In this document: in pieces, positions 15,709 to 24,970 of the stretch
Position numbering within the stretch: position 1 is the first letter of the stretch
Layout of the letters: the number at the start of each line of letters is the position of its first letter
Assembly: GCA_017427465.1 (NCBI GenBank)
Contig: JAFRST010000061.1
Location: forward strand, 1 to 64,000
Direction: 5' to 3'
Length of the DNA: 64,000 nt
Origin: Clostridiales bacterium
GTDB lineage: Bacteria > Bacillota > Clostridia > Saccharofermentanales > Saccharofermentanaceae
Position numbers and translations under genes: made by a program
Notes under the pieces: generated by a model
The model's database searches: none
What the model was told of the DNA's origin: nothing
What the model saw: only the letters and a program-made list of their open reading frames with translations

Positions 15709-17061
15709 TTAAGAAACTACACAGACGGCATAAAGCAGGAATGCACCGGTAGCTGCATCAGATACGAGAAGGACGTAATAACCGGTTTTAGCCTGGCCGT
15801 TAACCTCATAATCCAAGTCATAGAAGTAACCGTTATCATATCTTGTCGGCGTTATCGTATTCGAATAATCCGGATTCTGGAGTGCGTCAAGTATTGCTGA
15901 CTCATCATCAGAATTGCAGTATGCATACAGGTAGTCAACTTGTCTTGTACATGTCGAATCGACTTCGATCGAGAAAGCCAGCGTATTGACGTCAGAAGTA
16001 TATGTGATCTCATTAGTCATCTTGTCATCATAGTCAAACCACTCGAGATCGAGCACTTCTGATCTGAAAGTATTGTCAAGGAAATAGAAATAAATGCCTT
16101 CACCCTCAAACAGATCAGAGTTGCCGCCACCGGGCGCAGGTGTAGTAGAGACTACTGATTCCTGAATAACAACTGATGCTGAAGCAACAAGCTCATTATC
16201 TTCCGTAAGGAGCTTGATAGTATATTTGCCGCCTTCAAAAATCTCTCTTGCCCCTGAATAGAAATCAGTTGCAATCAGCTTGAATGTAACAAGCGTTGTC
16301 GAACCGAAAGTGAATTCGTCCCCGCGGGTTATTGTCGTGCCATCCTTATCCAATTCAGTGTGGAGAATGATATTGCGGTCAGCATAGTCGTGCACTGAGG
16401 AATCAAAGTAGTAATCATACTGGATAAACGGCGTATTGTAATACTGGTTGTTATAAGTCAGCGCAAACCCACTCTTGCTCTCGTCTATGAAGCCGGCAAT
16501 CATATCAGCGGACATGGCGATCTTGATCTCAGCGTCCCTGTAGTTATAAAAGCTCATGAACTTCTTGCTTCCGACGTTATTGGCAACCCATTCCTTACCG
16601 TCTTTTACGAACTCAGCGGTAAACTTGACATCCTTGGTATCAGCCTTTTTGATCGCCTTAACAAGTGCTCCGATGTCCGTATAGTCATCCTTAAGCACGG
16701 AATTATAGTCGGCCATTGTGAAAATGATATCTACGGTTGCCTTGTCCTTTTTTATAGTGCAGGAATCGGCATCAACTGTGTATTCGATAGTTTCTTCAAC
16801 GGCTTCGATAAAGTCCTGAGTGTCTGCAGGAGCAGCATCAGTATCAAGAAGCGCTGCCAAAGCTTCAGCTTCATCGCTGTCTTCATCGAGATTTGAACTG
16901 CTGATGAGCTGGTCATAATCAGCCAGCGACATATTCTCGGCAAGTGATTCTGCAGCAGCAACAAGTGGTTTATTGCCGCCATTACATCCGGTAAAGCCTG
17001 CCAGTACAGAGATTGCCAGTACAATTGACGTTATTTTCTTAAAAGAATTGATCTTCATCAT
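15709..17061 (-). CDS. Hypothetical lipoprotein, paralogue of the 14241-15602 protein
   Basis: A 450-aa lipoprotein. The ATG at 17061 is chosen because GGAGGG lies 5 nt upstream; the open frame extends to 17115 without an RBS. The lipobox FTGC follows a typical signal helix. The N-terminal part is helical and Asp-rich, the centre is beta-rich, and the C-terminal domain (LEWFDYDD, NTLAFSIEVDS, YDLDYEVNG, GYYVLLVSDAA) aligns in order with that of its neighbour. It is divergent from the response regulator at 17212, sharing a 150-nt promoter region. Function unknown. Confidence 0.78.
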   Translation of the reverse strand: MMKINSFKKITSIVLAISVLAGFTGCNGGNKPLVAAAESLAENMSLADYDQLISSSNLDEDSDEAEALAALLDTDAAPADTQDFIEAVEETIEYTVDADSCTIKKDKATVDIIFTMADYNSVLKDDYTDIGALVKAIKKADTKDVKFTAEFVKDGKEWVANNVGSKKFMSFYNYRDAEIKIAMSADMIAGFIDESKSGFALTYNNQYYNTPFIQYDYYFDSSVHDYADRNIILHTELDKDGTTITRGDEFTFGSTTLVTFKLIATDFYSGAREIFEGGKYTIKLLTEDNELVASASVVIQESVVSTTPAPGGGNSDLFEGEGIYFYFLDNTFRSEVLDLEWFDYDDKMTNEITYTSDVNTLAFSIEVDSTCTRQVDYLYAYCNSDDESAILDALQNPDYSNTITPTRYDNGYFYDLDYEVNGQAKTGYYVLLVSDAATGAFLLYAVCVVS

Positions 17062-17086
17062 GATACCCTCCGTTATCCTTGGGTTG

Positions 17087-17115
17087 ATTCTATATGTTTT
17101 CCGGATAAAAGACAA
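17087..17115 (-). promoter_or_regulatory. Promoter of the 15709-17061 lipoprotein
   Basis: On the minus strand TTGTCT (17110-17115), a 17-nt spacer and TAGAAT (17087-17092), then the RBS GGAGGG. Confidence 0.6.
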
Positions 17116-17149
17116 ATATTTGATAATTATTTTTGATTTTCCAAATTGA

Positions 17150-17179
17150 TTGCACTTTTATCTTAAAGAATAATATAAT
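17150..17179 (+). promoter_or_regulatory. Promoter of the two-component operon
   Basis: TTGCAC (17150-17155), an 18-nt spacer and TATAAT (17174-17179) lie 32 nt upstream of the response regulator ATG. Confidence 0.55.
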
Positions 17180-17211
17180 ATCAATACAATTCGGGGCTAT
17201 GGGGGTCTATT

Positions 17212-17898
17212 ATGGCTGTTTCACCTAATATTCTTATTTGTGATGACGATCCGGTCGTTCACGAATCGTTAAGTTTATATCTGGATAACGACAATTTTTC
17301 TCACGCTGATGCTTATGACGGCAAGGAGTCTCTTGAGATGGCTTATGCCACTAAGCCTGACCTCATCCTTCTGGATGTCATGATGCCTGAGATGAGTGGT
17401 CTCGACGTTTGCCGCGAGATTAGAAAAACTATGGCTACCCCTATCATCATGCTCACCGCCAAGGGCGAAGAGATCGACAAGATCGTAGGCCTTGAGCTGG
17501 GAGCTGACGACTATATCGTAAAGCCTTTCTCTCCCCGCGAGGTAATCGCAAGAGTTAAGGCCGTTCTCCGCCGTTTTGGCGAGACACCCAAGCAATCTTC
17601 TGTACTGTCTTTTGACGGTCTTGAGATAAACCTCAACAACTATTCCGTAAAGTCCAACGGCGAGGGCGTTCCCTGCACACCTAAGGAAGTTGAGATCCTT
17701 TACCTGCTCGCTTCTCATCCCGGACAGGTCTTCGGACGTGAGCAGATTCTGGAATCCGTATGGGGCGTTGATTACAACGGCGATTCCAGAACAGTTGATA
17801 CACACATCAAGAGGATCAGACAGAAGATCGCTTATGACAATGCTCCCTGGTCCATTCAGACGATCTACGGTATCGGTTACAAATTCGAGGTCTCATAA
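17212..17898 (+). CDS. OmpR/PhoB-family response regulator
   Basis: A 228-aa cytoplasmic DNA-binding regulator. The receiver domain (1-120) has the acidic pocket CDDD at 10-13, phospho-acceptor Asp55 in LILLDVMMPE and the conserved Lys in YIVKPFSP. The winged-helix domain (about 130-228) ends with the usual SRTVDTHIKRIRQKI and IYGIGYKFE. RBS GGGGG lies at 17201. It is followed immediately by its histidine kinase. The stimulus and targets are not visible in the sequence; the divergent lipoprotein is an obvious candidate target. Confidence 0.95.
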   Translation: MAVSPNILICDDDPVVHESLSLYLDNDNFSHADAYDGKESLEMAYATKPDLILLDVMMPEMSGLDVCREIRKTMATPIIMLTAKGEEIDKIVGLELGADDYIVKPFSPREVIARVKAVLRRFGETPKQSSVLSFDGLEINLNNYSVKSNGEGVPCTPKEVEILYLLASHPGQVFGREQILESVWGVDYNGDSRTVDTHIKRIRQKIAYDNAPWSIQTIYGIGYKFEVS

Positions 17899-19710
17899 AT
17901 GTTCCAAAGCACGCTTCTGAAGCGAACAATGACGCTTGTCGTAGTCTCACTCCTGGCTTCGGCACTTATTGCTACGATTGCATTTATCGTTGCCGGAAGC
18001 AGCGCAACACTGACTCTCGAGATCGATAACGCTTTAGACCAGGACCTCAATTACAAGAACATCCTCACTTCTAATCCTGAGTATTTCGAAGATGTTGATT
18101 TCAGGCTTTTCTTCTTTAATACCAGCTATGTCTCAGGTCACGACTATTATCTTGTGAGTTCCAATGGCAGCATTGTCAATGCCACCAGCATGGATAAGAG
18201 AAGTCTCAGCATAAAAGATATAACGACTCTGTATCCGCTGGTCAGCGAGTTTACTTATGACGATTATGAAGGCATGGGGTATACGATCATTGATCCGATA
18301 TCATACGATCTGGATGAGATGGTCATAATCTCCCGAATCAGTCTGGAGATCAACGGGAACTCTTTTTATCTTTATTCCCTCTCATATCTGAATGCGAACA
18401 ACGATCTTATCGTTAAGTACCTTAATATCCTGCTTCTGTCCACTCTTATGGCAGCTGCTGCAATGCTCGTTCCTGCTTATGCATTCGTAAGCCGGATGGT
18501 ACTTCCTTTGCAGGAGATCAACGAAGTCGCAATGGAATATGGTAAAGGCAATTTCAGCGTCAGAGCCGATGAATCTCATAAGGGCGAAATCGGTGAGCTC
18601 GGCCAGTCCTTTAACTTCCTTGCTGACAGGCTCTCTAAATCCATCAGTGACCTTACTGCCGAGCGTAACCAACTTCAGGATATCTTCGACGTGATCTCAG
18701 ACGGTATCGTCGTTGTTGACGCAAAAGCCGTTCCTGTTACTACAAACAAGGCTATCCATAGTCTTTTCGAACGTGCCGAAAAGAACAACATGTTCACCGA
18801 AAGACTCCAGCTCATCCCGTTCGACGATGTCTGGAAAGATTTTGAAGACTGTATAGCAACCGGCGAGACTAAGACAAGACGCATCGATAACCGTGACTAC
18901 GCTTACCAGTCAACTATCATCCCTAAGTTCGATTCGACCAATAACAATACAATTATCGGAGCTACGGGATTCTTCCGTGATATCTTTGAAGAACAGAAGA
19001 ACGAGCGCTTCCGTCAGGATTACGTCGCTAACATCTCTCACGAGTTGAGGACGCCTCTCCAGACCTTAAGAGGTCTCATCGAGCCTCTCTCTGACGGCAT
19101 GGTCAAGAAAGAGGAAGACCGCCAGCGTTACTATCAGATCATTCTGAACGAGACAATGAGACTCTCCCGTCTCATCGATGACATGTTAGAGCTGTCCAAG
19201 CTCCAGTCCAGAACGCTCGCGTTTAAGACGTTCCCATTCAACCTCAATAACCTCATCTCCAATATTGAGATCAGATTTAAGCCCATCATGAAGGAAGCAG
19301 GCATCAAGTTCTCCGTCCAGAACAATTACGGCGAGCTGCCTACAGTTGTCGGCAACCCTGACCGTGTTGAGCAGGTACTCGTAATTCTCTTGGACAACGC
19401 CAAGAAGTACACTCCATCAGGCAAGACAATCACCATCTCCACCGACTATATTGAAGCAGAGAAAAAGGTCTATGTATCCGTAGCTGATACGGGCTTGGGA
19501 ATCCATGAATACGACATAGGTCACATCTTCGATAGATTCTTTAAGGCTGATCGTGCCCGTGGTAAGAAGGGATCAGGTCTCGGACTTTCCATCGCAAAAG
19601 AGCTCCTGTCTTACATGGGCGAGACCATTACTGTTAATAGCAAGTATGAAGAAGGATCTACCTTCACTTTCACGTTGACCAAGGCCGAGGTTCCGGATGT
19701 CTGGGACTGA
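17899..19710 (+). CDS. Membrane sensor histidine kinase with HAMP and PAS domains
   Basis: A 603-aa kinase partner of the preceding regulator (adjacent, no gap). TM1 is at about 11-33 and TM2 at about 174-198, flanking an extracytoplasmic sensor of about 140 aa. A HAMP linker (LPLQEINEVAMEYGKGNFSV) and a PAS region (about 255-370) follow. The phospho-acceptor His, near 380, lies in NISHELRTPLQT. The ATPase domain shows the N box LLDNAKKYTP, DTGLGIHEYDIGHIFDRFF and GSGLGLSIAKELL. The architecture is PhoR/WalK-like. It overlaps the next gene by 14 nt. Confidence 0.95.
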   Translation: MFQSTLLKRTMTLVVVSLLASALIATIAFIVAGSSATLTLEIDNALDQDLNYKNILTSNPEYFEDVDFRLFFFNTSYVSGHDYYLVSSNGSIVNATSMDKRSLSIKDITTLYPLVSEFTYDDYEGMGYTIIDPISYDLDEMVIISRISLEINGNSFYLYSLSYLNANNDLIVKYLNILLLSTLMAAAAMLVPAYAFVSRMVLPLQEINEVAMEYGKGNFSVRADESHKGEIGELGQSFNFLADRLSKSISDLTAERNQLQDIFDVISDGIVVVDAKAVPVTTNKAIHSLFERAEKNNMFTERLQLIPFDDVWKDFEDCIATGETKTRRIDNRDYAYQSTIIPKFDSTNNNTIIGATGFFRDIFEEQKNERFRQDYVANISHELRTPLQTLRGLIEPLSDGMVKKEEDRQRYYQIILNETMRLSRLIDDMLELSKLQSRTLAFKTFPFNLNNLISNIEIRFKPIMKEAGIKFSVQNNYGELPTVVGNPDRVEQVLVILLDNAKKYTPSGKTITISTDYIEAEKKVYVSVADTGLGIHEYDIGHIFDRFFKADRARGKKGSGLGLSIAKELLSYMGETITVNSKYEEGSTFTFTLTKAEVPDVWD

Positions 19711-20413
19711 TTCCGAAGGTATAAGACTCAACAAATACATTGCTTCATCAGGACTTTGCTCAAGACGCGAAGCCGATACTCTCATCGAATCCGGTAAAGT
19801 AACGATCAACGGTGAAGTAGCCGTCCAAGGCACAAAAGTAATGAGCGGAGACATAGTGGAAGTATCAGGCAGGAAGATCACGCCTGATGATTCAATGGTC
19901 TATATTGTTTTCAACAAACCCCTTGGAGTTACATGCACCACAGACCAGAGAGACCCTTCAAACATTATCGATTACATCGGTTACAGCGAGCGCATCTTCC
20001 CTGTAGGACGCCTGGACAAGAACTCTTCAGGTCTTATCCTTCTTACCAATGACGGTTCGATCGTAAATAAGCTTCTCAGAGCGGAGAACGGTCACGAGAA
20101 AGAATACATTGTAACAGTTAACCGCCCGTACGATAAGAACTTCTTAAAATCCATGGAATCAGGCGTTCCCGTGTTAGGCCAGCTTACACTTCCCTGCCAC
20201 CTCAAGCCTGTCAATGACAAAACATTCAAGATAATCCTTCACCAGGGCTTAAACCGCCAGATAAGACGCATGTGCGAATACTTAGGCTATAAAGTCACCA
20301 GACTTAAGCGCATCAGATTCATGAACGTCACCCTTGGCGACTTGGAGCCCGGCAAGTGGCGATATCTGACTGATGAAGAAAAGAAAGAGTTAAAAAAAGA
20401 TATTACAAATTAA
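19697..20413 (+). CDS. RsuA/RluB/RluF-family pseudouridine synthase
   Basis: A 238-aa rRNA pseudouridine synthase. The N-terminal S4 RNA-binding domain (IRLNKYIASSGLCSRREAD) covers about residues 8-65. The catalytic Asp is in the PVGRLDKNSSGLILLTND motif, with the downstream GLNRQIRRMCEYLGYKV. The overall length and motifs fit the RluF/RluB group. The gene overlaps the kinase 3' end by 14 nt, so it is translationally coupled to the two-component system. The target position is not assignable. Confidence 0.93.
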   Translation: MSGTDSEGIRLNKYIASSGLCSRREADTLIESGKVTINGEVAVQGTKVMSGDIVEVSGRKITPDDSMVYIVFNKPLGVTCTTDQRDPSNIIDYIGYSERIFPVGRLDKNSSGLILLTNDGSIVNKLLRAENGHEKEYIVTVNRPYDKNFLKSMESGVPVLGQLTLPCHLKPVNDKTFKIILHQGLNRQIRRMCEYLGYKVTRLKRIRFMNVTLGDLEPGKWRYLTDEEKKELKKDITN

Positions 20414-20440
20414 AAAGGCTGCCCCAATCGTGACAGCCTT
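20412..20440. terminator. Bidirectional terminator between convergent genes
   Basis: A GGCTG.../...CAGCC stem is flanked by AAAAA on the left (T5 on the minus strand) and by TTTAA on the right. It lies between the plus-strand pseudouridine synthase and the minus-strand membrane protein and belongs to the recurring GGCTG-GCAGCC terminator family. Confidence 0.8.
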
Positions 20441-20462
20441 TAATCACATTAGTTTGTGCGTA

Positions 20463-21278
20463 TTACTTATCGCTGTCTGCAGCTTCTTCCTTAGCTTCCT
20501 CAACTGCGTCTTCAGCTTTGTCAGCTACTTCTTCAACTGTTTCTTCAGCATCTTTAGCAGCTTCTTCTGCAGCAACTCTTGCAGCCTCTGCCTCAGCTCT
20601 TGCCTTAGCTTCAGCTTCTTCGTCAGCCTTTTTCTCGGCTCTTGTCTCTTCGATCAGGGCATCGAGATCAGTTGAACCTGCATCCTTGTCATCGTCCTTC
20701 TCATAATAGAACTTAACCTTATCAGCGCTGTTGCGTGCACCGTAAGCTTCAGCAATTGCGAAGCACTCGTCACGGAGCTGTCTGAAGTCATCAACAGACT
20801 CAAGATCAGATGAAGATGTCTGATAGCACGCATCCTCGAAAACATCATCGAGCACGAGATAATAAGTAGCATCCTTCTTGAAGTTCTTATCGATAAGAGC
20901 TTCTGCCTGATCGGGAGATCCGTCTCTTCCGTCGAAGTTCTCAAACGGAATAGCTATCTTGCTGTAGCGGTATCTCAAAACAACGTTCTTCTCATTGTAG
21001 TCAACGGCTACACGGAATTTTGCAATGAGGAAAGACTGTACGAACACAAGGACAGAGATCAAAGCCATAAGGCAGCCGACTACGATGAGTGCGAGCTTAA
21101 TGATCATGTCGTCATTAACCTTGATAATTCCAAAGCATGCCAAAAAAGCACCGATAACGAAGAATATTACAGATAATAATCTGTTTCTTGTAATCTTCGA
21201 AGGGCTTGCCGGATAGCAATGGACGCCTTCCTTAGGCAGTTTTTCGATCAGTTCTTTGTTCCCCAGTTCTTCAGCCAT
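20463..21278 (-). CDS. Two-TM membrane protein with long Ala/Glu coiled-coil tail
   Basis: A 271-aa protein of unknown function. Two adjacent hydrophobic helices lie at about 33-55 (LSVIFFVIGAFLACFGIIKV) and 60-82. They are followed by a beta-rich PH-like domain (residues 85-130) and a C-terminal 75-residue highly charged Ala/Glu/Lys region (EAEAKARAEAEAARVAAEEA) likely to form a coiled coil or extended helix in the cytoplasm. RBS AGGAGG is strong. It lies 15 nt downstream of valS, at the end of the clpX operon. Confidence 0.7.
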   Translation of the reverse strand: MAEELGNKELIEKLPKEGVHCYPASPSKITRNRLLSVIFFVIGAFLACFGIIKVNDDMIIKLALIVVGCLMALISVLVFVQSFLIAKFRVAVDYNEKNVVLRYRYSKIAIPFENFDGRDGSPDQAEALIDKNFKKDATYYLVLDDVFEDACYQTSSSDLESVDDFRQLRDECFAIAEAYGARNSADKVKFYYEKDDDKDAGSTDLDALIEETRAEKKADEEAEAKARAEAEAARVAAEEAAKDAEETVEEVADKAEDAVEEAKEEAADSDK

Positions 21279-21293
21279 AAAAGATCCTCCTTG

Positions 21294-23948
21294 TTATTTG
21301 CTTAATACTTCAATTCTGTCAGACAGATTAGCAAACATTTCTTCATACTTCGCAAGCTTAGCTCTCTCCTGCTCAACGACTGCAGCAGGTGCCTTGCTTA
21401 CGAATGACTCATTGGAGAGCTTGCCGTTGAGTCTCTTGATCTCACCGTCAAGGCGAGTCTTCTCCTTATCAAGTCTCTCAAGCTCTTTCGCGATATCGAT
21501 AAGATCTTCCAAAGGAATATAGATCTCACCGCCGCCGAATACCGCAGTAACGGCAGTTGAAGGGATACCTTCCTTTGTCTTTCTTGTCTCAAGACTGCTT
21601 ACTGATGCGAGTCTTTCAAGGAAGCCCTCACCCTGCGTAAACATATCTGCGATCTTATCAGATGAAGTCACAACGATGATGTGTGCTTTTCTAGAAGGCG
21701 CAACATCCATGTTCTTACGGACGGCGCGGATTCCTCTGATAGCATCGATCATTGTATTCATCATCTCAGCATCTTCTGTGCTTGCAAGAACCTTATCAGC
21801 CTCAGGCCATTCGGCGATCATGATGGACTCAGCCTTATCAGCCAATACTAGGTTGGAATATACTTCCTCGGTAATGAACGGCATGAAAGGATGTAAGAGC
21901 TTCATTGCTTCGCCCAAAACATAGTTGAGGAGATAGACCGCATTATTCCTTGTCTTGCATTCCTTATCATAAAGTCTGCTCTTTGTGATCTCGATGTACC
22001 AGTCACAGAAGTTGTCCCAGAGGAAGTCTACGATCTTGCTCAAAGCAACGCCGAACTCATAGTTATCAATGTTGACTGTTGCTTCAGCGATGAGGTCATG
22101 GAGCTCTGTAAGGATCCACTTATCTTCTGTTGTGAAAATGGACTCATCAAGCATATCCGGTGTGAAATCGTCATCAGTATTCATGACAACGAATCTCATA
22201 GCATTCCAGATTTTGTTGGAAAGGTTCCTGCCCATCAGGATCTTATCTTCCTGGAATCTCTGGTCATTACCCGGAGCATTACCTGTAACAAGTGCAAATC
22301 TCAAAGCATCGCAGCCGTTCTGCTCGATAATCTCGAGAGGATCGATTCCGTTGCCCAGGGACTTACTCATCTTACGTCCCTGTGAATCCCTAACAAGGCC
22401 GTGGATAAGAACGTCACGGAAAGGTACATCCTTCATGTGTGCCATACCGGCAACGATCATTCTGGAAACCCAGAATGTGATGATGTCATACCCCGTAACA
22501 AGAGTATCCGTAGGATAGAACTTCGCAAGGTCTTCCGTTGAATCAGGCCAGCCCAATGTTGAGAAAGGCCAGAGAGCAGATGAGAACCATGTATCGAGAG
22601 TATCGGGATCCTGTCTCATCTCCTTGCCGCACTTGGGGCAAGTGCATGAAGATTCCTTTGTAACAACGAGTTCACCGCAGTCATCACAGTAGAAAGCCGG
22701 GATCCTGTGGCCCCACCAAAGCTGTCTGGAGATACACCAGTCTCTGATGTCTTCCATCCAGTTAAAGTAATTCTTTGAGAATCTCTCAGGAACGAATCTG
22801 ATGGAACCGTTTCTAACGGCCTCAATAGCCGGCTTTGCGAGCTCTTCCATCTTAACGAACCACTGAAGAGATACACGGGGTTCGATCGTTGTGCCGCATC
22901 TGTAGCATGTACCGACGTTATGAGAATAATCCTCGATCTCAGTGAGGTAACCGCCCTCTTCGAGATCCTTAACGATAGCTTCTCTTGCTTCGTATCTGTC
23001 CATGCCGGCATACTTCGGATAATCCTCTGTGATCTTGGCATCTTCAGTAAGGACTGTAATAACCTCAAGACCGTGACGCTGACCTACTTCAAAGTCGTTA
23101 GGATCGTGTGCAGGTGTGATCTTAACGGCACCTGTACCGAACTCGATATCAACATAATCATCAGCGATAACGGGGATCTTACGGCCAACGAGAGGCAGGA
23201 TCAGCATCTTGCCGATAACATCCTTATATCTCTCATCCTTAGGGTTAACAGCAACAGCCGTATCGCCCAAAAGTGTCTCAGGTCTTGTTGTTGCAAGATC
23301 GATATATCCTGAACCGTCCTCGAAAGGATATCTTAAGTGCCAGAAGTGACCTGCCTGATCATCATAATCAACCTCGGCATTGGAGATCGAAGTAAGGCAG
23401 TGAGGGCACCAGTTGATGATCCTCTCACCTCTGTAGATCAATCCCTGATTGTAATACTTAACGAAAACTTCCTTAACGGCATCTGAGCACCCTTCATCCA
23501 TGGTGAAACGCTCGTGCTCCCAGTCGCAAGAAGAACCGATCTTCTTGAGCTGTTTGACGATCCTTCCGCCGTACTGCTTCTTCCAGTCCCATGCTCTTTC
23601 AAGGAACTTATCACGTCCGAGATCGTCCTTTGTAATGCCTTCTTTACGCATTGTCTCAACGATCCTGGCTTCTGTTGCGATAGATGCATGGTCAGTACCG
23701 GGAACCCACAAAGTCTCATAGCCTGCCATTCTCTTATATCTGGTGAGAGTATCCTGCAAAGTATTATCCAATGCGTGACCCATGTGAAGCTGGCCAGTGA
23801 TATTCGGAGGAGGCATCACGATAGAGAATTTCTTTCCCGTCTTACCTGCCTTGGGCTTGAAATAGCCGCTATCCTTCCAATTGTTATAAAGCCTGTTCTC
23901 GGCCTCATTAGGATCAAATGCTTTGCTGATGGAATCGATTCTTGCCAT
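21294..23948 (-). CDS. valS: Valyl-tRNA synthetase
   Basis: It charges tRNA-Val. The 884-aa protein has the class I signatures NITGQLHMGHALDNT (HMGH) and GRKMSKSLGNGIDP, the ValRS editing domain, and the C-terminal tRNA-binding coiled coil (LERLDKEKTRLDGEIKRLNG). Zinc-type Cys pairs are present (YCDDCGELV, CTCPKCG). The ROK kinase gene lies 26 nt upstream. No T-box leader is present, so it appears to depend on the clpX-side promoter. Confidence 0.97.
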   Translation of the reverse strand: MARIDSISKAFDPNEAENRLYNNWKDSGYFKPKAGKTGKKFSIVMPPPNITGQLHMGHALDNTLQDTLTRYKRMAGYETLWVPGTDHASIATEARIVETMRKEGITKDDLGRDKFLERAWDWKKQYGGRIVKQLKKIGSSCDWEHERFTMDEGCSDAVKEVFVKYYNQGLIYRGERIINWCPHCLTSISNAEVDYDDQAGHFWHLRYPFEDGSGYIDLATTRPETLLGDTAVAVNPKDERYKDVIGKMLILPLVGRKIPVIADDYVDIEFGTGAVKITPAHDPNDFEVGQRHGLEVITVLTEDAKITEDYPKYAGMDRYEAREAIVKDLEEGGYLTEIEDYSHNVGTCYRCGTTIEPRVSLQWFVKMEELAKPAIEAVRNGSIRFVPERFSKNYFNWMEDIRDWCISRQLWWGHRIPAFYCDDCGELVVTKESSCTCPKCGKEMRQDPDTLDTWFSSALWPFSTLGWPDSTEDLAKFYPTDTLVTGYDIITFWVSRMIVAGMAHMKDVPFRDVLIHGLVRDSQGRKMSKSLGNGIDPLEIIEQNGCDALRFALVTGNAPGNDQRFQEDKILMGRNLSNKIWNAMRFVVMNTDDDFTPDMLDESIFTTEDKWILTELHDLIAEATVNIDNYEFGVALSKIVDFLWDNFCDWYIEITKSRLYDKECKTRNNAVYLLNYVLGEAMKLLHPFMPFITEEVYSNLVLADKAESIMIAEWPEADKVLASTEDAEMMNTMIDAIRGIRAVRKNMDVAPSRKAHIIVVTSSDKIADMFTQGEGFLERLASVSSLETRKTKEGIPSTAVTAVFGGGEIYIPLEDLIDIAKELERLDKEKTRLDGEIKRLNGKLSNESFVSKAPAAVVEQERAKLAKYEEMFANLSDRIEVLSK

Positions 23949-23974
23949 AAATTGTTCTTACTTTCCTCTCTTGC

Positions 23975-24931
23975 TTACTTCTTTATCATTGAGAGCGCGC
24001 CGTAGAGGATGGAATCATCTCCCAGAGCCGCTTTCTTAAAATCAACTGTTGTTCTGATCGAAGGCATGCAGTATCTGTCAACTTCTGCAAGGATCTTCTC
24101 GATGAAGATATCACCGACTGCTTCGATAACACCGCCGCCGTAAACTACTACGTCAGGGCTGAATGTATTAACAAGATTGCCTGAAGCGATTGCCAGGTAG
24201 TGGCATGCGCGGTTTACTGCTTCGCGAGCTACCGTATCAGCTTCTGACAATGCATTCTTGAGAGCCTTGGACTTGAACACGCCGTCTGTAACGAATTCAG
24301 CCATGGAAGACTTTCTGCCGCGGGATACCTGCTGTCTGATATAAGAAGACATACCCTGCTTGCTTGAGAAAGCCTCAAGGCATCCTCTCTGACCGCAGTT
24401 GCACAAAGGTCCCTCAGGATCGAGGATCATGTGTCCGTACTCTGCAGCCTTGAATTTATTGCCCGTATAAAGCTCGCCGTTAAGGATAAGGCCTCCGCCC
24501 ATACCTGTTCCGACAAAGAGTCCTACTACGTTCTTATAGCCCTTAGCAGCACCGAACTTGTACTCACCTAAGACGCCGACATTAACGTCATTGCCGATAT
24601 AGAAGGGGCAGCCGAACTCGTCTTCGATAGGCTTTCTGATGTTGTAATTCTTCCAGGGAAGATTGGGCGAGAAAAGAACTACGCCCTTCTCCTGATCGAT
24701 AACGCCGGGAGCGCCGGCTGCGATAGCGTGAATATCGCTCTTCTTGATTCCGGAGGTGTTGATAAGCTCTTTTACGACGTTGATGATTACTTCTTCAACG
24801 TTCTCAGAAGAATCTCCGCCGGCCTTGGTCTTCTTTTTAAGTCTGTAGACCACTTCTTTCTTGGAATTGAAGATAACTCCAAGGACCTTTGTACCGCCGA
24901 TATCCAGACAAAGATTATACGATTCTGCCAT
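23975..24931 (-). CDS. ROK-family sugar kinase (glucokinase-like)
   Basis: A 318-aa cytoplasmic kinase that probably phosphorylates glucose or a related hexose with ATP. The phosphate-binding motif CLDIGGTKVLGV is at residues 7-18. GTGMGGGLILNGELYTG and the ROK zinc motif CNCGQRGCLEAF follow. The catalytic Asp lies in YIGNDVNVG. No N-terminal helix-turn-helix is present, so it is a kinase and not a NagC-type repressor. It lies between clpX and valS in one operon, an unusual but short-spaced arrangement. Confidence 0.92.
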   Translation of the reverse strand: MAESYNLCLDIGGTKVLGVIFNSKKEVVYRLKKKTKAGGDSSENVEEVIINVVKELINTSGIKKSDIHAIAAGAPGVIDQEKGVVLFSPNLPWKNYNIRKPIEDEFGCPFYIGNDVNVGVLGEYKFGAAKGYKNVVGLFVGTGMGGGLILNGELYTGNKFKAAEYGHMILDPEGPLCNCGQRGCLEAFSSKQGMSSYIRQQVSRGRKSSMAEFVTDGVFKSKALKNALSEADTVAREAVNRACHYLAIASGNLVNTFSPDVVVYGGGVIEAVGDIFIEKILAEVDRYCMPSIRTTVDFKKAALGDDSILYGALSMIKK

Positions 24932-24970
24932 TGCTCATGCCCTCCCCCGTTATTTTTGTTTTGTTACTTA

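Noticed and set aside
23949..23974. T-box before valS
   Set aside because: Only 26 nt separates it from the ROK kinase gene, so there is no room for a T-box.
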